Below are positions 1-9,557 of a stretch of 64,000 nucleotides of DNA, piece by piece. The position numbers and the translations under genes were made by a program. The DNA lies in NCBI GenBank assembly GCA_024235995.1, contig JACKLI010000001.1:1240001-1304000 (forward strand), given 5' to 3'. This DNA comes from Burkholderiaceae bacterium (GTDB lineage Bacteria > Pseudomonadota > Gammaproteobacteria > Burkholderiales > Burkholderiaceae_C). Under the pieces are notes generated by a model. It ran no database searches. It saw only the letters and a program-made list of their open reading frames with translations, and had not been told where the DNA came from. The first letter of the stretch is position 1; each line of letters begins with the position of its first letter.

Positions 1-1
1 C

Positions 2-255
2 CAGACGGTGCCGGCGGGGCGCTTCGGCACCGAGGCCGAGGTGTCGGCGGCCATCGTGTTCCTGCTCAGCCCGGCGGCCAGCTTCATCAGCGGCAGCGTG
101 CTGCGCGTGGATGGCGCGCGCCCGCAGGCGCGCATGGGCTGGGGCATGAAGCTGCCCGATGCCCAGGCGCAACAGCGCGCCGCCGTGCGGCCGTTCGACG
201 GCTTTCACCGTGCCGTCACACCCAGGGTATTCGCGTCGCAGGACGCCGCCAAGCC

Positions 256-259
<4 letters not shown>
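2..259 (+). CDS. SDR-family oxidoreductase, C-terminal fragment (cut by window start)
   Basis: This is the last 85 codons of a gene that begins before the window. It has the typical end of a classical short-chain dehydrogenase/reductase: a GRFGTEAE loop, then AAIVFLLSPAASFISG and a VDGA motif, which close the Rossmann subunit near the C-terminus. The stop overlaps the next start by four bases (ATGA), so it is translationally coupled to the carboxyltransferase. In the Pseudomonas atu and liu systems an SDR sits in the same kind of operon (AtuB or AtuG), so an alcohol or hydroxyacyl dehydrogenase role in the same pathway is a reasonable inference. The catalytic Tyr/Lys are outside the window. 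Confidence 0.85.
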
Positions 260-1899
<1,640 letters not shown>

Positions 1900-2075
1900 A
1901 GTGCACCCCCTGAGTCGCTGCGCGCCTTCCCCCTCTCCTGCGGGAGGGGGACAACGCCAGTGGCCGGCGCAGGTCCGGCCACGGCGTTCGCTGGCGTGGC
2001 CTGCTCCGCGGCCTTGGGGCGCATGCCTCGCATGCGCAGCGAAAAGCTGGATTGACTGAAAGCAGGAGACCAATC
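1900..2075. other. Intergenic spacer with hairpin
   Basis: A 176-bp gap between two co-directional genes. A CCCCCTC / GAGGGGG stem-loop lies at 1929-1950, the kind of C/G-run palindrome often scattered between genes in these bacteria. A second palindromic stretch, GTGGCCGGCGCAGGTCCGGCCAC, follows at about 1961-1983. There is no T-run, so a classical terminator is unlikely; an RNA-stability hairpin or a REP-like element fits better. A ribosome-binding site (AGCAGGAGA) precedes the next start at 2076. Confidence 0.55.
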
Positions 2076-3254
2076 ATGCAACTGACCCACGAACACGAGC
2101 AGATCCGCGACACGCTCAGGCGCTACATCGACGAGCACATCAACCCGCACGTCGATGCATGGGAAGAGGCCGAGATCTTCCCGGCGCACCAGGTGTTCAA
2201 GGGCCTGGGCGATCTGGGCCTGCTGGGCTTGACCAAGCCGCCCGAGTACGGCGGCATGGGCTTGGACTATTCCTACAGCATGGTGATGGCCGAGACGCTG
2301 GGGCACATCACATGCGGCGGCGTGCCGATGGCGATCGGCGTGCAGACCGACATGTGCACGCCGGCGCTGGCGCGCTTTGGCAGCGACGAGCTCAAGCGCG
2401 AATTTCTGGCCCCGGCCATTGCGGGCGACATGGTGGGCTGCATCGGCGTGAGCGAGCCGGGCGCGGGCAGCGACGTGGCCGGCATCAAGAGCCACGCGCG
2501 CAAGGACGGTGGCGACTACCTCATCACCGGCCAGAAGATGTGGATCACCAACAGCCTGCAGGCCGACTGGATGTGCATGCTGGTCAACACCGGTGATGGC
2601 CCCGTGCACAAGAACAAGAGCCTGATCATGGTGCCCATGCGCGACGGCCCGGGCGGCAAGCTGACCCAGGGTATCGAGGTGGCGCGCAAGATCCGCAAGA
2701 TCGGCATGGATTCCAGCGACACCGGCCTGATCTACTTCGACGGGGTGCGCGTGCCGCAGCGCAACCTGATCGGGCAGGAAGGCCAGGGCTTCATCTACCA
2801 GATGCAGCAGTTTCAGGAGGAGCGCCTGTGGGCGGCGGCCAACAGCTTGAGTGCGCTGGACGAATGCATCCGCGAGACGATCGAATGGGCGCGCGAGCGC
2901 AGGATGTTCGGCGCCACCTTGCTCGATCAGCAATGGGTGCAGTTCAAGCTGGTGGAGCTGCAGACCGAGCTCGAGTCGCTGCGCGCGCTGACCTGGGCGG
3001 CGGGCGAGCGCTACGTGGCGGGCGACGACGTGCTGCAATGGGCCAGCATGGCCAAGCTGAAGGCCGGGCGCCTGATGCGGCAGGTGACCGACACCTGCCT
3101 GCAGTTCTGGGGCGGCATGGGCTACACGCTGGAAAACCGCGTCTCGCGCATGTACCGCGACGGGCGCCTGGCGTCCATTGGCGGTGGGGCCGATGAGGTG
3201 ATGATGGGCATCATCGCCAAGACCATGGGTATGGCCAAGCGCGGCGCGGCATGA
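2076..3254 (+). CDS. Acyl-CoA dehydrogenase, citronellyl-CoA dehydrogenase (AtuD)-like
   Basis: A 392-aa FAD-dependent acyl-CoA dehydrogenase. The order is an N-terminal helical domain, a middle beta domain (VSEPGAGSDVAG near 125-136, KMWITNS near 154-160) and a C-terminal helical domain. The usual MCAD-type catalytic Glu position reads SIGGGADE, without the Glu. Instead Glu249 in FQEERL sits where isovaleryl-CoA dehydrogenase has its base, so an IVD-type active site is inferred. Segments such as GLDYSYSMV and CGGVPMAIGVQTDMCTPAL look strongly like Pseudomonas AtuD, which oxidises citronellyl-CoA. The start chosen is ATG 2076, preceded by AGCAGGAGA; an in-frame TTG at 2052 has no better site. 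Confidence 0.85.
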   Translation: MQLTHEHEQIRDTLRRYIDEHINPHVDAWEEAEIFPAHQVFKGLGDLGLLGLTKPPEYGGMGLDYSYSMVMAETLGHITCGGVPMAIGVQTDMCTPALARFGSDELKREFLAPAIAGDMVGCIGVSEPGAGSDVAGIKSHARKDGGDYLITGQKMWITNSLQADWMCMLVNTGDGPVHKNKSLIMVPMRDGPGGKLTQGIEVARKIRKIGMDSSDTGLIYFDGVRVPQRNLIGQEGQGFIYQMQQFQEERLWAAANSLSALDECIRETIEWARERRMFGATLLDQQWVQFKLVELQTELESLRALTWAAGERYVAGDDVLQWASMAKLKAGRLMRQVTDTCLQFWGGMGYTLENRVSRMYRDGRLASIGGGADEVMMGIIAKTMGMAKRGAA

Positions 3255-3279
3255 TGCGCCAGCCTAGCCGGTCTTGCTC

Positions 3280-3378
3280 TTTCCCCCGCTGGGGGAAGGT
3301 TGGGATGGGGGCGCGCCGCGTGCCTTCGTCCAGCGCCGCTGGCCCCCACCCCTGCCCTCCCCCAGAGGGGGAGGGAGT
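3280..3378. repeat. Paired C/G-run palindromes in inverted orientation (REP-doublet-like)
   Basis: Two hairpins, TTCCCCC-gct-GGGGGAA near 3282 and CTCCCCC-aga-GGGGGAG near 3355-3371, each have a G-rich tail (GGTTGGGATGGGGGC, and in reverse CCCCCACCCCTGCC). The whole second half is an imperfect inverted copy of the first, separated by about 28 bp. Such paired units resemble bacterial REP/BIME elements. It fills most of the 145-bp gap before the biotin carboxylase gene, within an otherwise co-transcribed cluster. Confidence 0.6.
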
Positions 3379-3399
3379 CTCGCCGCAGGGAGGCGGCCG

Positions 3400-5376
3400 A
3401 TGAAGCGAATCCTGATTGCCAACAGAGGCGAAATCGCCCGCCGCGTGATGGCGACGGCCCACCGCATGGGCATCGAAACCGTGGCGGTGTATTCCGACGC
3501 CGATGCCAGTGCGCTGCACGTGCGCGAAGCGACCGTGGCCTATGCCTTGGGCGGCAACGCGTCGGCCGACAGCTACCTGCGCATCGACAAGCTGCTGGCC
3601 GCCGCGCGCGCTTGCCAGGCCGATGCGGTGCACCCGGGCTACGGTTTTCTGAGCGAGGACGCGGGTTTCGCGCAGGCGGTGCTGGATGCGGGCCTGAGCT
3701 GGATCGGCCCGCCGCCCGCGGCCATTCGCGCGCTGGGCAGTAAGGCCGCGGCCAAGGCGCTGGCGGCGCGCCAGGGCGTGCCCTGCCTGCCGGGCTATGC
3801 GGGCGAGGACCAGAGCGAGGCGCGTTTCGTGGCCGAGGCCGTCAAGGTCGGCTACCCCGTGATGGTCAAGGCCGTGGCGGGCGGCGGTGGGCGCGGCATG
3901 CGGCTGGTTACCGGCGCGACGCAGTTGCCGCAAGCCTTGAAGAGCGCGCGCTCCGAAGCGCAGGCGGGCTTTGGCAACGGCGATCTGCTGATCGAGCGCG
4001 CCGTGCTGCACCCGCGCCATGTCGAGCTGCAGGTGTTTGCCGACATGCACGGCCACGCGATTCACCTCGGCGAGCGCGACTGCTCGGTGCAGCGGCGGCA
4101 CCAGAAGATCGTCGAGGAGGCGCCCAGCCCCGCCGTGTCGCCCGAGTTGCGCGCGCGCATGGGGAGTTGCGCGGTAGCGCTGGCGCAAGGGGCCGGCTAT
4201 GTCGGCGCGGGCACGGTCGAATTTCTCGTTGAGGGCGAACAGTTCTTCCTCATGGAGATGAACACGCGGCTGCAGGTCGAGCACCCGGTGACCGAGGCGA
4301 TCACCGGCCTGGATCTCGTCGAATGGCAGATCCGCGTGGCGCGCGGCGAGCCCTTGCCCCTGGCGCAGGACGAGGTGAAGCTGAACGGCCACGCGATCGA
4401 GGTGCGCCTGTGCGCCGAGGATGAGTGCTACGTGCCGCATGCGGGCCGCATCCGCCACTTCGCCGCGCCTGCGGCGGCCCGGGCCTTCGAGCGCGCTCCC
4501 CTGCGCTTCGACCACGCGATCGAGGCTGGTGGCGAGGTCTCGCCGCATTACGACGCGATGCTGGGCAAGCTGATCGTGCATGCGCCCACGCGCGCCGAAG
4601 CGATCGACCAGCTGATCGCCGCGCTGGCGCAAACCGAGCTGCTGGGCCTGCCCAGCAACCGCGGCTTCTTGATGGAGTGCCTGGACGACGCGCGCTTCCG
4701 GCGCGGCGAGGCCTTGATCTCCTTTCTGGCCGAGCACGGCGATGCCTTGCGCGGGAAACTCCTGAAAAAGGAGCGCCTGGCGCATGGGCACTGCGCGCTG
4801 GCGGCGGTTTGCCCGCAAGGGGTTGGTGATTTGCCCAGCGCCTTCGCCGCGCCGCTGCGCCTGTCGCACCGTGGCGACGTGAGCGCGCTGTCCGTGCGCG
4901 CCGTCGCCGGCGGCGTGCAGGTGTTGGGCGAGCCCGCGCGCACGATCGCCTTGCAAGCGCTGGCCGACGGCGCCGTGCGGTGCACGGAAGACGGCGTCAC
5001 GCGCCGCGTGCGCGCCACCCGAGCGCCCGCGGCCGACGCGCCGCGCCGCTGGCATGTGCAGGCAGGCGGCGTCGACTGGTGGCTCGTCGATGAGTCTTTT
5101 GACCCTGTGGCCGGCGCCGGACAAGCTCAGGCAGCTACGGAATTGAGAGCTCCGTTGAATGGCAAGGTGGTGCGTGTGGCGGCGCAGGTGGGCCAAGCCT
5201 TGATGGCGGGCGAGGCGGCGGTGGTGATCGAATCGATGAAGCTGGAGCACAGCCTGTCGCCACGCGCCGATGCGACGGTGGCCGAGGTGCTCGTCGCCGA
5301 AGGCCAGCAGGTCAGCCCGGGCCAGGTGCTGCTGCGCTTTGCCGCGCCGCAGGCCGTCGAGGAAGCTGCGAAATGA
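3400..5376 (+). CDS. Acyl-CoA carboxylase alpha subunit (biotin carboxylase + biotinyl carrier)
   Basis: A 658-aa subunit that carboxylates its own biotin using ATP and bicarbonate and partners with the carboxyltransferase at 256-1899. It starts with the classical KRILIANRGEIARR. The ATP-grasp core includes GGGGRGMR near residue 164 and EMNTRLQVEHPVTE near 287-300. A BT-like middle region follows, then a lipoyl-type domain with biotinyl Lys614 in ESMKLEH (many relatives have AMKM). ATG 3400 was chosen because upstream in-frame codons run through the repeat region and carry no family sequence, and GGGAGG precedes it. The gene overlaps the next by ATGA. A short interspersed repeat is read in frame at about residues 566-584, before the carrier domain. 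Confidence 0.93.
   Translation: MKRILIANRGEIARRVMATAHRMGIETVAVYSDADASALHVREATVAYALGGNASADSYLRIDKLLAAARACQADAVHPGYGFLSEDAGFAQAVLDAGLSWIGPPPAAIRALGSKAAAKALAARQGVPCLPGYAGEDQSEARFVAEAVKVGYPVMVKAVAGGGGRGMRLVTGATQLPQALKSARSEAQAGFGNGDLLIERAVLHPRHVELQVFADMHGHAIHLGERDCSVQRRHQKIVEEAPSPAVSPELRARMGSCAVALAQGAGYVGAGTVEFLVEGEQFFLMEMNTRLQVEHPVTEAITGLDLVEWQIRVARGEPLPLAQDEVKLNGHAIEVRLCAEDECYVPHAGRIRHFAAPAAARAFERAPLRFDHAIEAGGEVSPHYDAMLGKLIVHAPTRAEAIDQLIAALAQTELLGLPSNRGFLMECLDDARFRRGEALISFLAEHGDALRGKLLKKERLAHGHCALAAVCPQGVGDLPSAFAAPLRLSHRGDVSALSVRAVAGGVQVLGEPARTIALQALADGAVRCTEDGVTRRVRATRAPAADAPRRWHVQAGGVDWWLVDESFDPVAGAGQAQAATELRAPLNGKVVRVAAQVGQALMAGEAAVVIESMKLEHSLSPRADATVAEVLVAEGQQVSPGQVLLRFAAPQAVEEAAK
5095..5150 (+). 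repeat. Interspersed repeat copy B (inside biotin carboxylase gene)
   Basis: The stretch TTTTGACCC...GGACAAGCTCAGGCAGCTACGGAATTGAGAG is a degenerate member of the CAAGCGC...CAGCTAT family. It lies exactly in the linker between the middle domain and the biotinyl domain, translated as PVAGAGQAQAATELRA, in the same frame as copies A, G and H. Confidence 0.5.
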
Positions 5377-6545
5377 CCACCCCGGTCATGACGGATACCG
5401 AGCTGCGCGAGGCGCGCACCGCGCTGGCCGACCTGGTCGAGCGCTTTGCGCGCAGCGAGATCGCGCCGCACGTGGGCGCGTGGGACGCGGCGGGCGAGTT
5501 TCCGCGCGCGCTGTACGCCCGCGCCGCCGAGCTGGGGCTGCTGGGCCTGGGCTATCCCGAGGAGCTCGGCGGCACGCCCGCGCCGTACGCGCTGCGCCTG
5601 GTGATGTGGCGCGCGCTGTGCCGCTTCGGCACCTCGGGCGGCGTGCAGGCGGGCCTGCTGTCGCACAACATCGGCCTGCCGCCGGTGGTGGCGCTGGCCG
5701 TTGACGCCGTCCGGCGCGAAGCCGTGCCGCCGGTGCTGGCGGGCCGGCAGATCGCCGCGCTGGCCATCACCGAGCCCGGTGGCGGCTCGGACGTGGCGGC
5801 GGTGCGCACCACGGCGCGGCGCGAGGGCGGCGAGTACGTGGTCGATGGCGAGAAGATCTTCATCACGTCGGGCATGCGCGCCGACTGGATCACGGTGGCG
5901 GTGCGCACGGGCGAGGCGGGCACCAAGGGTTCGGGCGGCCTCAGCCTGCTGCTGGTGCCCGGCGACAGTCGCGGTCTGTCGCGCACGCGCCTGGACAAGA
6001 TGGGCTGGCTGTGCTCCGACACCGCGCAGCTGCGCTTCGACGGCGTGCGCGTGCCGGCGCGCTACCTGCTGGGCGAGGAGGGCGCGGGCTTCAAGGCCAT
6101 CATGGCCAACTTCAACGGCGAGCGCCTGGGCATCGCCGCCGGCGCCCTGGGCTTTGCCGAGGCCTGCTACGACGAGGCGCTGGCCTGGGCGCGGCAGCGC
6201 AAGACCTTCGGCCAGCGGCTGACCGAGCACCAGGTGATCCGCCACAGGCTGGTCGACATGCAGCAGCGCATCCGCGCCACCGCCGCGTGGCTGGAGCAGC
6301 TGGCCGCGCGCGCGGATGCTGGCGATACCGGTGCCGACTGGGTGGCCGAGGTCTGCACGCTGAAGAACCAGGCGACGCAGACGATGCAGTTCTGCGCCGA
6401 TGCCGGCGTGCAGATCCTGGGCGGCATGGGCTACATGCGCGGCACGGTGTGCGAGCGCCTCTACCGCGAGGTCAAGGTCATCACCATCGGCGGCGGCACC
6501 GAGGAAATCATGAAGGAGCTGGCCGCCCGGCAATGGGGCCTTTGA
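5373..6545 (+). CDS. Acyl-CoA dehydrogenase (IVD-type active site)
   Basis: A 390-aa FAD-linked acyl-CoA dehydrogenase with TEPGGGSDVAAV near residue 133, EKIFITSGM near 160 and a C-terminal LGGMGYMRG. As in its paralogue at 2076, the MCAD-type Glu is replaced (TIGGGTEEI) and Glu250 in FNGERLGIAAG is positioned as the isovaleryl-CoA dehydrogenase base. The start overlaps the biotin carboxylase stop, so the two are coupled. Two different dehydrogenases in one carboxylase operon suggests either two oxidation steps of one branched chain, before and after shortening, or two substrates. The exact substrate cannot be read from sequence. Confidence 0.88.
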   Translation: MTTPVMTDTELREARTALADLVERFARSEIAPHVGAWDAAGEFPRALYARAAELGLLGLGYPEELGGTPAPYALRLVMWRALCRFGTSGGVQAGLLSHNIGLPPVVALAVDAVRREAVPPVLAGRQIAALAITEPGGGSDVAAVRTTARREGGEYVVDGEKIFITSGMRADWITVAVRTGEAGTKGSGGLSLLLVPGDSRGLSRTRLDKMGWLCSDTAQLRFDGVRVPARYLLGEEGAGFKAIMANFNGERLGIAAGALGFAEACYDEALAWARQRKTFGQRLTEHQVIRHRLVDMQQRIRATAAWLEQLAARADAGDTGADWVAEVCTLKNQATQTMQFCADAGVQILGGMGYMRGTVCERLYREVKVITIGGGTEEIMKELAARQWGL

Positions 6546-6616
6546 CCCCCGACGACACCGCTTTTCCCTTTCAAAAACAGCGTCGACCGACGCAGACCCT
6601 CCAGGAGACAACCCCG

Positions 6617-8206
6617 ATGATCGACCAACCCACCACCGAGGACCAACGCCGCATCCGCCGTGTCGCGCTGGGCGACTTCGTGCACCGCAGCGCGCTCCGG
6701 TTCGCCGAGCGCACCGCCGTCGTCGACGGCGACACGCGCCTGAGCTACGCCGAGCTGGACGCCCGCAGCTCGCGCTTGGCCCACCATCTGCTGGGCACGG
6801 TGGGCAGCGGCAAACAGATCGGCATGCTGTGCCAGAACTCGGCCGACATGGTGGTGGCCTACAACGGCATCCACAAGTCGGGCAACGTGTGGGTGCCGGT
6901 CAACATCCGGCTGGACGCCGGCGCCATCGCATACGTCCTCAAGCATGCCGAGGTGTCGGCGGTGGTGGTGGACGAGGCCCTGCGCGCCGACCCGGCGCTG
7001 GCCGCGGTGCTGGAGCAGCTGGCCGTGCCGCTGATCCTGACGATGAGCACCGCCGGCGGGCCGGGCGATGCGCGCGTGCGCACGCTGGCGGCGGCCGAGG
7101 CGGGGCACGCCAGCACGCTGCCCGAGGTGGCGATCGACAGCGACCAGCCCGCGCTCATCATGTACACCAGCGGCACCACCGGCAACCCCAAGGGCGCGGT
7201 GCACTCGCACGCCTCGGTGGCGGCGGCGCTGATGGGCAACCTGGCGGGCCTTGCCATCACCGAGCACGACGTGTTCTCGGGCGTGCTGCCGCTGTACCAC
7301 TGCGCCCAGCACTGCCTGGTGGCCACCGTGCACATCGCCGGCGGCTGCGTGGTGCTGCTGCGCGGCTTCGTGCCCGACGAGGTGCGCGCGTCGATGCGCC
7401 AGGAGCGCTACACCGTCTTCGTCGGCCTGCCGATGATGTACGGCGCGCTGCTGGCCGACCCGGCTTTTCGCATGGAAGGCATGCGCCTGGCCATCTACGC
7501 CATGGCGCCCATTCCCAAGCCGCTCATCCGGCAGATCGCCGAGCGCCTGACGCCCAACGTGCAGCTGGCCACCGGCCAGACCGAGATGTATCCCGGCACC
7601 ATGACCTTCAAGCCGCTGGAGCACCCGGGCCTGGACGCCAACTACTGGGGCAGCTCGCTGCCGCACAACGAGACGGCGGTGATGGACGACGAGGGCCGCC
7701 TGCTGGGCGAGGGCCAGCCCGGCGAGATCGTGCACCGCGGCGCCAACGCCATGCTGGGCTACTTCAAGGACCCGCAGGCGACGGCGGCCGCGCAGCGCTT
7801 CGGCTGGCACCACACGGGCGACCTGGGCCAGTGGGGGCCGGGCGGGCAGATGATGTTCCTGGACCGCAAGAAGGACATGATCAAGACCGGCGGCGAGAAC
7901 GTGGCCAGCGTCAAGGTCGAGGCGGTGCTGCTGGCGCACCCGGCGGTGGCCGGCTGCGGCGTGATCGGCCTGCCGCACCCGCGCTGGGCCGAGGCGGTGT
8001 GCGCGGTGGTGGTGCGCAAGCCCGGCGCCGAGCTGGACGAGGCCACGCTGCTGGCGCACTGCCGCCAGCACCTGGGCGGCTTCGAGGTGCCCAAGCTGAT
8101 CCGCTTCGTCGATGCGCTGCCGGCCACGTCGACCGGCAAGGTGCAGAAGCACCGGCTGCGCCAGCAATTCGAGGCGCTGGCGCAGCAGGCCTGGGCTGAT
8201 GAGTAG
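6617..8206 (+). CDS. AMP-dependent acyl-CoA synthetase
   Basis: A 529-aa member of the acyl-adenylate-forming superfamily. The ATP-binding P-loop motif MYTSGTTGNPKGAVHS, the HTGDLG motif and the C-terminal Lys in TSTGKVQKH are all present, so it should be active. It would make the CoA thioester entering the upstream dehydrogenase/carboxylase steps, like AtuH. The start is ATG 6617 with CCAGGAGAC upstream; the longer in-frame reading from 6011 is only a shadow of the dehydrogenase gene. It is the last gene of the cluster and is followed by a strong hairpin terminator. Confidence 0.88.
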   Translation: MIDQPTTEDQRRIRRVALGDFVHRSALRFAERTAVVDGDTRLSYAELDARSSRLAHHLLGTVGSGKQIGMLCQNSADMVVAYNGIHKSGNVWVPVNIRLDAGAIAYVLKHAEVSAVVVDEALRADPALAAVLEQLAVPLILTMSTAGGPGDARVRTLAAAEAGHASTLPEVAIDSDQPALIMYTSGTTGNPKGAVHSHASVAAALMGNLAGLAITEHDVFSGVLPLYHCAQHCLVATVHIAGGCVVLLRGFVPDEVRASMRQERYTVFVGLPMMYGALLADPAFRMEGMRLAIYAMAPIPKPLIRQIAERLTPNVQLATGQTEMYPGTMTFKPLEHPGLDANYWGSSLPHNETAVMDDEGRLLGEGQPGEIVHRGANAMLGYFKDPQATAAAQRFGWHHTGDLGQWGPGGQMMFLDRKKDMIKTGGENVASVKVEAVLLAHPAVAGCGVIGLPHPRWAEAVCAVVVRKPGAELDEATLLAHCRQHLGGFEVPKLIRFVDALPATSTGKVQKHRLRQQFEALAQQAWADE

Positions 8207-8257
8207 ATATTGAAACGATAGCTGCTCACGCTTGATGCATGCCGGCTAAAGCCCGAT
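8205..8257 (-). repeat. Interspersed repeat copy C (intergenic)
   Basis: Read on the minus strand, this contains GGCTTTAGCCGGCATGCATCAAGC then GAGCAGCTATC, matching the family consensus. It starts directly at the stop of the acyl-CoA synthetase gene and ends just before the terminator. Confidence 0.6.
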
Positions 8258-8263
8258 TCGATC

Positions 8264-8291
8264 AAAAAAACCGCCCGTAGGTGGTTTTTTT
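8264..8291. terminator. Bidirectional rho-independent terminator
   Basis: AAAAAAACCGCC-cgta-GGTGGTTTTTTT is a 12-bp stem (one G-T pair) with an A-run on one side and a T-run on the other. It lies between the convergent acyl-CoA synthetase (+) and substrate-binding protein (-) genes and can serve both. Confidence 0.85.
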
Positions 8292-8308
8292 GTCGGCTGC
8301 ATGGCGGC

Positions 8309-9472
8309 TTACTTGAAGTAGTCCGACACCACCTTCCAGCGCCCGTCCTGGATCTGCGACAGGCGCGAGCGCTCGGTGCCCAGGCGGTTGGTGGCGGAGA
8401 ACTTGAGCGTGTCGCTGCCGAACATGTCGGGCTCGATGGGCGCGCTTTCCATGCCCTTGATGAAGCTCTCGGTCGTCAGGTTGGGGCCGGCGCGCTGCAC
8501 GCCCTGGATGAAGTTGTCCATGATCTCGTAGCCGTAGACCGAGAACACGCCCGGGTCCTCGTTGAACTTGGTCTTGTACTTGTTGGCCCAGAAGCGCAGC
8601 GGCTGCGAGGCGTCGTCCAGGTAGGGCACCTGGATGGCCATGGTGGCGTACAGGCCGTCCATGGCCTTGCCGCCCAGCTTGTGGATCAGGTCGGTGTAGG
8701 CGGCGGTGGTGCCCAGGAAGGTGGGAGAAAAGCCCGTCTTGCGCGCCTCGCCGATGGTGCCGATGGTCTCGCGGATCACGGTGCCCAGCACCACCAGGTC
8801 GCAGCCGGCGGACTTCATCTTGGCCACCTGCGAGGAGAAATCGGTGGCGCCGCGCTTGTAGGTGGTCTTCTCGGCCAGCTGCATGCCGATGGTCTTCAGG
8901 CCGTCTTCGGCGCCGCGCATCACCTCCAGGCCGAACTCGTCGTCCTGGTAGATGGAGCACACCTTCTTGGCGCCCTTTTCCTTCACCAGGCGCGGCGTGC
9001 CGGTGCGCGTCTGGTCGTAGTAGGGCACGCTGAAGGCGAACTTGAGGTTGCGGTTGGGCTCCTCGAACATCTCGCGCGCGCCGGTGAGCGGGTAGAAGTT
9101 GATCACCTTCTTGGGAAACAGCACCGGAAAGGTCGCCATGTTGGACGCCGTGCCGATGTGGCCGACCATAGCGAAGATGTGGTCCTGGTTGACCAGCTTT
9201 TGCGCCGCCAGCACCGCGCGCTTGGGGTCGTAGCCCGAGTCCTCGGACTTGAACACCAGCTTGCGGCCGTTGACGCCGCCCTGCTCGTTGATCTCGTCCA
9301 CGCGCAGCTGCATGCCGTTGCGCGCCTGCTTGCCAAAGCCCGCCAGCGGGCCCGACAAGTCCTGGATGGTGGCGACCGTGATCTCGGTCTTGCTCACGCC
9401 CTGGCTCTGGGCCAGGGCCGGGCCGGCCGCGAGGGCCAGGGCGCAGGCGAGGGAAAACAGGGTGCGTTTCAT
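8309..9472 (-). CDS. ABC transporter periplasmic substrate-binding protein, LivK/branched-chain family
   Basis: A 387-aa Peripla_BP_6-type binding protein with a signal peptide ending in ALA-Q at residues 19-22. Mature-protein hallmarks are ITVATIQDLSGPLAGFGKQ and NEQGGVNGRKL. AGGAGGT lies eight bases before ATG. It is the last gene of a minus-strand operon with permease and ATPase genes at 11503-15041. Homologues bind amino acids, but also aromatic or aliphatic acids. The acyl-CoA synthetase next door makes a carboxylic acid ligand at least as likely as leucine. The specificity is inference. Confidence 0.9.
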   Translation of the reverse strand: MKRTLFSLACALALAAGPALAQSQGVSKTEITVATIQDLSGPLAGFGKQARNGMQLRVDEINEQGGVNGRKLVFKSEDSGYDPKRAVLAAQKLVNQDHIFAMVGHIGTASNMATFPVLFPKKVINFYPLTGAREMFEEPNRNLKFAFSVPYYDQTRTGTPRLVKEKGAKKVCSIYQDDEFGLEVMRGAEDGLKTIGMQLAEKTTYKRGATDFSSQVAKMKSAGCDLVVLGTVIRETIGTIGEARKTGFSPTFLGTTAAYTDLIHKLGGKAMDGLYATMAIQVPYLDDASQPLRFWANKYKTKFNEDPGVFSVYGYEIMDNFIQGVQRAGPNLTTESFIKGMESAPIEPDMFGSDTLKFSATNRLGTERSRLSQIQDGRWKVVSDYFK

Positions 9473-9557
9473 GGGCTCGGACCTCCTGGGGTTGATGGGC
9501 GGATTGTGGATAGATGTGGGCGCGCGGGGCGGCGGTGATTACCCTGATACGGGTGCC

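Noticed and set aside
3211..5250. Long open frame on the minus strand over the biotin carboxylase
   Set aside because: It is a codon-bias shadow in high-GC DNA: no family motifs, low-complexity Arg/Ala/Gly/His composition, and the plus-strand gene is well conserved.
6011..8206. 731-aa acyl-CoA synthetase with an extended N-terminus
   Set aside because: The extension is an alternate frame of the upstream dehydrogenase; ATG 6617 has a good ribosome-binding site and the family start.
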